Part shown: one piece after another, positions 1 to 5,613 of the stretch
Layout: each line of letters opens with the position of its first letter
Numbering within the stretch: position 1 is the stretch's first letter
NCBI GenBank assembly: GCA_025356615.1
Contig: JANXSH010000061.1
Location: 1-5,613, forward strand
Reading direction: 5' to 3'
Origin: Planctomycetia bacterium
GTDB lineage: Bacteria > Planctomycetota > Planctomycetia > Gemmatales > Gemmataceae
DNA: 5,613 nt
The notes under the pieces: generated by a model
Told to the model about the DNA's origin: nothing
The model's database searches: none
What the model saw: only the letters and a program-made list of their open reading frames with translations
Program-made: the position numbers and the translations under genes

Positions 1-35
1 AGAACCGATCGAATGCGGCGAGTCGATGCCCTTTC

Positions 36-94
36 TTCTGTCTTTGCTCTGTCTTCCTTTCTGTGTCTTTCTCTGTGCCCTCTGTGCCTCTGTG
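36..94. repeat. Degenerate CTCTGTG (CACAGAG) tandem repeat downstream of the DUF1553 gene
   Basis: Six units of a YTCTGTS-like heptamer occur in a pyrimidine-rich tract on the plus strand. They are ttctgtc (36), ctctgtc (47), ttctgtg (59) and three perfect ctctgtg copies (71, 80, 88), with starts 8-12 bases apart. The tract ends in gtggtta and lies 14 bases beyond the stop codon of the minus-strand gene, so its transcript would be a purine-rich CACAGAG series. From memory, similar CACAGAG/CACGGAG runs occur between genes in planctomycetes and other bacteria, often beside stop codons; their function is not known to me. No inverted repeat is evident, so it is not an ordinary intrinsic terminator. 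Bases 1-35 show nothing else recognisable. Confidence 0.6.
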
Positions 95-107
95 GTTAGC
101 TTTTGGA

Positions 108-3100
108 TTACTTGTTCAAAACCTCGTCGAGGTTCATCAGCGAGTTCGTCAGCATGGTCCAGCCGGCGAGCGTCGATGCGTCGAGGGTGGGCGACGACCT
201 CGTTTCGCCCACGGCGAGGAGTTTCTTCGCCTCCGCCGGGGACGCCTTGTAGTGCCCGAGCAGGTCGGCGAGCAGCGGTACGACGACTTTGCGTTCTTCG
301 TCGCGCAACGTCCTGCTGATGAGCGTCTTCGTGAGGAAGTCGATGCGCTCGTCGGTCGTCTGCGCGGCACGGAGCGCCTTCTCGGCGAGGACGCGGGCGG
401 CCTCGATGTGCTGCTCGTCGTTGAGCGTCACCAGCGCCTGGAGGGGCGTGTTGGTGCGTTCGCGGCGGACGACGCAATACTCGCGGGCCGGGGCGTTGAA
501 GATGTCCATCGACGCTGGCGGGGCGGCCCGCTTCCAGAACGTGTACATGCTCCGGCGGTAGAGCTTATCCCCGGCGTCGCGGCGGTAGTCGCGGGTGTTG
601 CTGCCGATCATGGCGACGGCCTCCCACACCCCTTCGGGCTGGTACGGACGCACGGACGGCCCGCCGAAATCGTTGACGAGTAGTCCGCTGACGGCGAGGG
701 CGTTGTCGCGGATCACCTCCGCGTCGAGGCGGAAGCGTGGGCCGCGCGAGAGGTACATATTCGAGGGATCCTTCTCGCGCTTCTCGATCGTCGCCTGGGC
801 CGACTGGCGGTAGGTCGCCGAGGTCAGCATGAGGCGGAAGAGTTGCTTGACATCCCAACCCTTTTCGGCGAACTCGAGGGCGAGGAAGTCGAGCAACTCG
901 GGGTGGCTGGGCTGGTCGCCCGCGATGCCGAAGTCGCCGCTGGTGCGGACGATGCCGTTGCCGAACACCTCCTGCCAGAAGCGGTTGACCGTGACGCGCG
1001 CCGTCAGCGGGTGGCCGGGCTGGACGAGCCACTGCGCGAGGCCGAGGCGGTTGCGCGGGGACTTTTCGGGCATCGCGGGAAGGACTTTCGGCGTGCCCGG
1101 CTCGACCGCGTCGCGCTTCTTGTCGTAGTCGCCACGGAAGAGGATGTTGGCCATCGCCTTGTCCGGCTTCTCCTGCGTGACGTGGGCGATCGTCCCGCGA
1201 GCGCGGACGGCGGACTCTTCGCGGGACAGCGACTCGACGAGGGCCGCGAGCTTCTTGGAGGTCGCGTCCTCGGTCCGCAGCCACGAGCCGTAGAGTTCGT
1301 CCTTCTCGGCGGGGGTCAGCTCGGCGGCGCGGGCCAGGAGTTCCTTCAGCCGGTCCCCCCCGCTGAGGGCGACCGCCTCGGCGTCGGCCAGGCCGCGCGA
1401 GTAGAGTCGGATGTCCTGGAGTTTCAGGTTGTTGACCCGGCTCAACTTGTCGCGCTGGGCCAGCTTCAGCGGCACCTTCGTCCGGGTCGTCCCGGTGAGA
1501 GTGTCGGCCTGGACCTCGGGATCTTTCTGGAACTTACCGTCGACGAAGATCCGGATGCCCGCCGCCTTGCCCGAGCCGTCATGACTTATGACGACGTGCT
1601 GCCAGGTGTTCGCCTTCAGCGGCGTCCGGGAGACGACCTTGACGGCGTTGCCGGGCCACTTGTTGATGAGGTGCATGCCGACCTTGTCGCCCTCGAGCCA
1701 GAGATCCCAGCCTCGGAAGTCGGCCCCGTCGTCCATCCGAGCCAATATCGCCCCGTTAGTACTCTGGGCGGGGATGCTGACCCACGTCGAGACGGTGAAC
1801 GGCTGCGTCCGGTCGAAGTCGCCCGCGTCCTTGTCGGCGATGTGGACCTTGGGGCCGATGAGGAGTGCCTTCGGCGCGACCCGGCCCGGGTTCCACTTCG
1901 CCGACGTTATCAGGGGGATTTCGCGGGACTTGCCGGCGACGGTCAGCGTCGTCTTGGAGCCGGTACCTTCGGAGAGCATCGCCTGGAAGGCGAGTCCCGC
2001 GTCGGAGACTGCCGGGGGAGTCTTACCCGGCTTCACCGTCCCGAGCCACTTCACGAACTCGGGGCGCGCCGCCTCTTTGCGGGCGACCACCTGCTTGCGG
2101 GCCTCGTCGAGCGTGGCGACGAGCGCGTTCCAGCGCGGGCGGTCCTCCGACTTCGGCACGAAGATGATGGGGGGCGTCTCCTTGATGTTGCCGTCCATCG
2201 CGGCCTGCGTCGAGTTGTTGAAGTACGCCGCGAGCTGGTAGAACTCCTTCTGCGAGACCGGGTCGAACTTGTGGTCGTGGCAGACGGCGCAGCCGGTCGT
2301 CAGGCCCATCCAGACTTGCGAGACGGTCTCGGTGCGGTCGCGCGTGTAGAGGACGAGGTACTCCTCGTTGATCGCGCCGCCCTCGTTGGTCGTGATGTTG
2401 CAGCGGTTGAAGCCGGAGGCGACTTGCTGGTCCATCGTGCGGTTCGGCAGGAGGTCGCCGGCGATCTGCTCGACGGTGAAGCGATCGAAGGGCATGTTCG
2501 CGTTGAACGTGCGGATGACCCACTCGCGGTAGGACCACATCTCGCGCTGGTTGTCGAAGTGGATGCCGTGCGTGTCGGCGTACCGGGCGGCGTCGAGCCA
2601 GAATCGGCCGCGATGCTCGCCCCAGTGCAGCGACGAGAGCGTCTTATCGACGAACCGCTCGTAGGCGTCGGGCCGCGTGTCGGCGACGAACTCCTCGACA
2701 TCGGCGATCGAGGGCGGCAGGCCGGTCACGTCGAAGCTCACCCGGCGCGCGAGCGAACGGCGGTCGGCCTCGGGGGCCGGGCTGAGGCCACGCCGCTCGA
2801 GCTTCTCGAGGACGAACGAGTCGATCGGGTTGCGCACCCAGGAGGCGTTCTTGACCGCAGGAATCGCGGCGCGGGTCGGGGGGAGGAACGACCAGTGCTG
2901 CTGGTACTCGGCCCCGGCGGCGATCCAACGGCGGAGCGTGTCCTTTTGCTCGGCGGTCAGCTTCTTGTGCGACTTGGGCGTCGGCATCATCTTCGTCTTG
3001 TCGGTCGAGAAGATGCGTTCGACGAGCGGACTCTGGTCGGGCTTGCCGGGGACGATGACCTCGGACTTGATCGCCTCCTCGCGGATGTCGAGGCGCAGGT

Positions 3101-3329
3101 CTCCCTTGCGGGCCGCCTTGTCCGGGCCGTGGCAGGCGAAGCAGTTCTCCGCGAGGATGGGCCGGATGTCGCGGTTGAACGTCGGGACACGCTGGTCCTT
3201 GCCGGGTCGCACTGGGTCGTTCGGGGCGGCACTCGCGGCAACGAGTACCGCGGGAACGGCCAGCGCCAGGCCGAGAACGAGCCTGGATCGCCAGCTCTCG
3301 GGCGTCGCACGGGAGAGGATAGGGGGCAT
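108..3329 (-). CDS. Exported PSCyt1-DUF1549-LamG-DUF1553 planctomycete cytochrome-like protein
   Basis: A protein of 1073 residues, predicted to be exported; its biochemical role is unknown for the family. Residues 1-34 look like a signal peptide: arginines at about 7-16, a hydrophobic stretch rich in Leu, Ala and Val at 19-33, then ASA-AP as a likely cleavage site. Next comes PSCyt1 (about 50-140) with the haem-binding motif CFACH at 63-67 and Met114/Met115 as candidate distal ligands. PSCyt2/DUF1549 (about 167-373) carries a second CxxCH, CAVCHDHKFDP, from 347. A LamG/concanavalin-like domain lies at about 492-652, suggesting carbohydrate or polymer binding. PSD1/DUF1553 (about 757-1027) shows the typical NRLGLAQWL, VNRFW and RTNTPLQALVTLND motifs. 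Length and domain order are normal for the LamG-containing subgroup. An in-frame ATG at 3353 would add eight residues, but it has no Shine-Dalgarno and lies only about 11 bases from the predicted transcription start. The ATG at 3329 has AAGGA seven bases upstream, so I chose it. A DUF1501 gene commonly follows such genes, but nothing coding is visible in the 107 bases downstream. Family assignment is certain; the link to polymer degradation is inference. Confidence 0.95.
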   Translation of the reverse strand: MPPILSRATPESWRSRLVLGLALAVPAVLVAASAAPNDPVRPGKDQRVPTFNRDIRPILAENCFACHGPDKAARKGDLRLDIREEAIKSEVIVPGKPDQSPLVERIFSTDKTKMMPTPKSHKKLTAEQKDTLRRWIAAGAEYQQHWSFLPPTRAAIPAVKNASWVRNPIDSFVLEKLERRGLSPAPEADRRSLARRVSFDVTGLPPSIADVEEFVADTRPDAYERFVDKTLSSLHWGEHRGRFWLDAARYADTHGIHFDNQREMWSYREWVIRTFNANMPFDRFTVEQIAGDLLPNRTMDQQVASGFNRCNITTNEGGAINEEYLVLYTRDRTETVSQVWMGLTTGCAVCHDHKFDPVSQKEFYQLAAYFNNSTQAAMDGNIKETPPIIFVPKSEDRPRWNALVATLDEARKQVVARKEAARPEFVKWLGTVKPGKTPPAVSDAGLAFQAMLSEGTGSKTTLTVAGKSREIPLITSAKWNPGRVAPKALLIGPKVHIADKDAGDFDRTQPFTVSTWVSIPAQSTNGAILARMDDGADFRGWDLWLEGDKVGMHLINKWPGNAVKVVSRTPLKANTWQHVVISHDGSGKAAGIRIFVDGKFQKDPEVQADTLTGTTRTKVPLKLAQRDKLSRVNNLKLQDIRLYSRGLADAEAVALSGGDRLKELLARAAELTPAEKDELYGSWLRTEDATSKKLAALVESLSREESAVRARGTIAHVTQEKPDKAMANILFRGDYDKKRDAVEPGTPKVLPAMPEKSPRNRLGLAQWLVQPGHPLTARVTVNRFWQEVFGNGIVRTSGDFGIAGDQPSHPELLDFLALEFAEKGWDVKQLFRLMLTSATYRQSAQATIEKREKDPSNMYLSRGPRFRLDAEVIRDNALAVSGLLVNDFGGPSVRPYQPEGVWEAVAMIGSNTRDYRRDAGDKLYRRSMYTFWKRAAPPASMDIFNAPAREYCVVRRERTNTPLQALVTLNDEQHIEAARVLAEKALRAAQTTDERIDFLTKTLISRTLRDEERKVVVPLLADLLGHYKASPAEAKKLLAVGETRSSPTLDASTLAGWTMLTNSLMNLDEVLNK

Positions 3330-3336
3330 CGCGTAT

Positions 3337-3341
3337 TCCTT
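3337..3341 (-). promoter_or_regulatory. Ribosome binding site AAGGA deciding the start at 3329
   Basis: On the minus strand AAGGA is followed by seven bases and then the ATG at 3329-3327. This is close to ideal Shine-Dalgarno spacing. The competing ATG at 3353-3351 is preceded by CATCATCCCGCCTG, which has no purine-rich match. Starting at 3329 also places the basic residues directly in front of the hydrophobic core of the signal peptide. Confidence 0.6.
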
Positions 3342-3370
3342 GGGGCGGATCATCAGGCGGGATGATGTTA

Positions 3371-3399
3371 ATTCTAGGCGGCGCGAGGGGGTGTCGCAA
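3371..3399 (-). promoter_or_regulatory. Putative sigma70-type promoter of the PSCyt/DUF1553 gene
   Basis: Reading the minus strand, a -35-like TTGCGA (3399-3394) and a -10-like TAGAAT (3376-3371) are separated by exactly 17 bases. They match the TTGACA and TATAAT consensus at 4/6 and 5/6 positions. Transcription would start near 3364 and give a leader of about 35 bases before the ATG at 3329. The placement fits an independent transcript for the exported protein and disfavours the upstream ATG at 3353. It was found by eye only; planctomycete promoters are not always close to this consensus. Confidence 0.45.
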
Positions 3400-3526
3400 G
3401 GAGAATCTGGGGCGATGGGCGATCGGCTCGGAGGCGCAATTCCTTTATCGTGAGTCGCGACGAGATCGGACTCTTTCGGCAGGGGAAGCGAGGCAGAGGA
3501 GACAAGGTGGCCTGGTGTTACTCCAT

Positions 3527-5613
3527 TTACGCACCACCCTTGTCGTCCATCTGCCGCTCGAACGATTGCCGAACCAACCCCATCACATAGGGCAATTCGC
3601 CGAGAGATTTGAGAGCGACCTGCACATCCCCGTTGCCATAGTGACCTATTTCGGTGATATCCCTACAGATTCTCTTCGGATCATTGATCTCCGCGTAGGG
3701 CATGTTGAACGTCAAAACCATGCGCTTGGCCTGCGGCTCCACATCCACGAAGTTCGTCTCGGCCTTGTAGGCCACATACTTTTTAAGCACTTCCTCGGTG
3801 ACACATGGGTCGAGAGCGAGAAGTTCCTTGCGGAATGACTGAAACAGATCGTTTAAGGCACCCGAACGCAGGGACGGGTGCTGCTTGTCGATTGTGTACG
3901 CATCGATCACGTCAACCCTGGTCCGATAAGTCGCCAGGACATCGGCTGTCAACTTTGGGATTGCCCAGACTTGAATTGCCATCTCGGCGAGCCGACCCGC
4001 CCGTGCCTTGATCGCGTCTTCGTTCCACTCGGCGAGTTGGCCTAAACCGGCGCTCAGTTTGAGGGGGCTTTCTTTGAAGCCGCCCGCCATGTCGCGCTTC
4101 TGGGCAAAGGAGCGGTCGCTGTATTCCGAATTATAGCCAGTTAGCGTCAGGTTCCCGAGGGTATGTAGCCAGGTTTGTTGAACTCGATGCCACTCCGGCC
4201 CCAACTCGCCTTTCCACTCGTCGGAAAGGTTCTCGTTCTGAGGCAGGATGTGCTCGATGGTGTACTCTTCGACCTGGACGCGCTCCTTGCGTCCGTGATT
4301 CTCCAGCCGACGCAACCAGTAGCTGCGGCTGCGGAAGTTGTACAGATCGCGAATTTGCAATTCGCGACGGAACTCGTCGTCAGTGGGGAATCGCCGGTAG
4401 GACGGCAGCCCGAGCAGATGAACTTGGATGCTCTCGAGGTAGCGATCTTTCTTCACTGTCTTGGTGAGGTTGGCGAAGGTCTTGTTGAGTGAGTTCGGCG
4501 GGATGGTGCAGATGGCTCGGCGGAACACGAAGGTCTCCACCAGCCGCACCACTGCTACAAAATCCTCCAAGGAAAGCAGGCCAGCGGCGTGGTCATGGTA
4601 GAGTTCCAGCAGGAAGGGATAGGCCACATCGACTTTGAGTTCGCGTAGGTCGTGGAAGGCGACCTTGAGATCCGGGTTCGTCTCTGCGTCGATCGCCATC
4701 GCGCAGAAGTAGCGGGCGAAGTTGCGGATGTCTTTCACCAGCGCCTCTACTCCGGCTTGGGCCACGGGAGTCGATTGGGCGTGTTTCTTGAACGCCTCGT
4801 ACACCTCGTTCAGCTTGGGTATCTGACCCGTCTTCACGGTCAAGTAGTGGCGCATGAAATCATCGAAGTGGAAGTCGTAGGCTTCTTGCCCGAAGTCCAC
4901 CTCCATGAGTCGCCAATACTGCTCGTATAGCCGTGTTTGCAACGATGGGTCCAGTCCCATCAGGATGTAGTTGCGGATGAGGTCGGCCTGAGTCAGCTTG
5001 CGGCCGGTTGAGTTCATGCTCTCGTAGATGAGTTGCGGGTTATCCTGGTCGCGGTTCAGGGCGATATCCACGACCACCAATTTAGCCAACCCCTTGCATA
5101 CCACCATCAGATCGCCCCTTCGGCTGGCGATCAACGACTGAAACAGAGCAAAGTTTTCCGTAACCCGCAGCGAGGCGTCTTTCGGCTGCTCGGTGCCGCT
5201 GACGACCGCGATGAGCGACGCTCTGTCGTTCTGCGACAGTATCAGCTTGTAGCTCCGGTTCCCTTCTTCCTCCGGGTTACGCAAGTAGTAGTTGCGCAGT
5301 TTGCGCGGCGAGAAGCCGTCCACTGGTTCCACCTCGCCGAGAGCATCCGCCAGCGCGGCGACCAGCAAGGTCACAGTCGTGAGCCGCTGCTGACCATCGA
5401 TCACCAATAACGGCGACTGGGTCGATACTTGATATAGCCCTTTCTCGATGTAGACGATGGAGCCGACGAAGTGCGAAGAGACGGCTTCGTCACCGCCTGT
5501 GCGAAGGATGTCGTCCCACAACTGCCGGCACTCCTTCTCGTTCCACGAGTAGGTGCGCTGATAGATGGGGATGACGAACTGGGGCGATTTCTTGAGGAAG
5601 TCGAGCAGCTTTG
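3527..5613 (-). CDS. GmrSD-family restriction nuclease (DUF262-DUF1524-DUF5655), N-terminus cut by window edge
   Basis: The reading frame is open to the right edge and shows 694 residues before a TAA stop. Numbering here starts at the first complete codon (5611). The N-terminal DUF262 (GmrS-like) domain has FVIPIYQRTYSW at 12-23, the nucleotide-site signature DGQQR at 72-76 and the ESMNSTGRKLTQADLIRN motif at 197-214. The DUF1524 (GmrD-like, HNH/His-Me nuclease) domain has EHILPQN at 453-459, with His454 the likely catalytic histidine, then LGNLTL at 485-490, Asn494 and FAQKR at 502-506. The C-terminal part (about 585-690) resembles DUF5655, with GHYGNGD and a YVMGLVRQSFE ending. In this family DUF262 binds and hydrolyses NTP, and DUF1524 cuts DNA, in characterised cases modified DNA (GmrSD on glucosylated hydroxymethylcytosine, SspE on phosphorothioate DNA, BrxU). 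The substrate here is unknown. A TTG at 5521 is only an internal Leu, because conserved DUF262 sequence continues upstream of it; the true start is probably about six codons outside the window. The gene is intact, with all signature residues present. Its GC looks lower than that of the neighbouring gene, which suggests transfer. Confidence 0.95.
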   Translation of the reverse strand, partial: KLLDFLKKSPQFVIPIYQRTYSWNEKECRQLWDDILRTGGDEAVSSHFVGSIVYIEKGLYQVSTQSPLLVIDGQQRLTTVTLLVAALADALGEVEPVDGFSPRKLRNYYLRNPEEEGNRSYKLILSQNDRASLIAVVSGTEQPKDASLRVTENFALFQSLIASRRGDLMVVCKGLAKLVVVDIALNRDQDNPQLIYESMNSTGRKLTQADLIRNYILMGLDPSLQTRLYEQYWRLMEVDFGQEAYDFHFDDFMRHYLTVKTGQIPKLNEVYEAFKKHAQSTPVAQAGVEALVKDIRNFARYFCAMAIDAETNPDLKVAFHDLRELKVDVAYPFLLELYHDHAAGLLSLEDFVAVVRLVETFVFRRAICTIPPNSLNKTFANLTKTVKKDRYLESIQVHLLGLPSYRRFPTDDEFRRELQIRDLYNFRSRSYWLRRLENHGRKERVQVEEYTIEHILPQNENLSDEWKGELGPEWHRVQQTWLHTLGNLTLTGYNSEYSDRSFAQKRDMAGGFKESPLKLSAGLGQLAEWNEDAIKARAGRLAEMAIQVWAIPKLTADVLATYRTRVDVIDAYTIDKQHPSLRSGALNDLFQSFRKELLALDPCVTEEVLKKYVAYKAETNFVDVEPQAKRMVLTFNMPYAEINDPKRICRDITEIGHYGNGDVQVALKSLGELPYVMGLVRQSFERQMDDKGGA

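Noticed and set aside
36..94. CRISPR array
   Set aside because: The units are only seven bases, degenerate and 8-12 bases apart, with no room for spacers and no cas gene nearby.
63..683. A 206-codon open frame on the plus strand overlapping the end of the DUF1553 gene
   Set aside because: It is antisense to the conserved DUF1553 C-terminal coding sequence, has shadow-like composition, and begins inside the repeat tract.
843..3365. An 840-codon open frame on the plus strand
   Set aside because: It lies wholly antisense to the well-supported DUF1553-family gene. Its product is a low-complexity mix of Arg, Glu, Gly, Val, Leu and Asp with no recognisable motif, as expected for the shadow frame of a high-GC gene.
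2644..3399. A 251-codon frame on the minus strand overlapping the start of the DUF1553 gene
   Set aside because: It is a different frame of the same strand as the real gene, rich in Arg and Pro, with no motif. The overlapping frame has the signal peptide and PSCyt1 motif.
3452..3473. Possible terminator hairpin (GAGTC, 12-base loop, GACTC) after the nuclease gene
   Set aside because: The stem is only five base pairs, the loop is large, and no T-run follows on the minus strand.
3362..3838. A 158-codon plus-strand frame spanning the gap and the end of the nuclease gene
   Set aside because: Most of it is antisense to the conserved DUF5655-like coding region, and its product shows no recognisable domain.
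5519..5521. TTG as the start codon of the nuclease gene
   Set aside because: The frame continues upstream to the window edge and encodes the conserved DUF262 motif FVIPIYQRTYSW, so this TTG is an internal leucine codon.

Overview
The window looks like part of a chromosome from a high-GC planctomycete (Planctomycetota, possibly Gemmata-like). The main reason is the large gene on the left. It combines the PSCyt1, PSCyt2 (DUF1549) and PSD1 (DUF1553) domains, a combination greatly expanded in Planctomycetota and present to a lesser extent in some Verrucomicrobiota and other phyla. No rRNA or other taxonomic marker is present, so the assignment rests on this family and on base composition.

Layout: both real genes are on the minus strand, so the window reads from right to left. 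(1) 5613-3527 is a GmrSD-family nuclease gene (DUF262 + DUF1524/HNH + C-terminal DUF5655). It is cut by the right edge, with only about half a dozen N-terminal residues likely missing. (2) 3526-3330 is a gap of about 200 bases with no recognisable terminator for the nuclease gene. It holds a good sigma70-like promoter and a Shine-Dalgarno sequence for the next gene. (3) 3329-108 is the exported PSCyt1-DUF1549-LamG-DUF1553 protein. (4) 107-1 is non-coding. It starts just past the stop codon and contains a degenerate CTCTGTG tandem repeat; nothing else is recognisable at the left edge.

The two genes are unlikely to work together. The nuclease is a predicted intracellular defence (modification-dependent restriction) protein with lower GC than its neighbour, as expected for a mobile accessory gene. 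The cytochrome-like protein is exported and belongs to the housekeeping or catabolic repertoire of planctomycetes. Its own promoter in the gap supports separate transcription. Usual partners lie outside the window: a DUF1501 gene often follows DUF1549/DUF1553 genes, and other defence genes could lie beyond the right edge.

I did not find a new multi-gene system here. The points most worth a second look are the three-domain GmrSD-like protein, its compositional contrast with its neighbour, and the CTCTGTG repeat.
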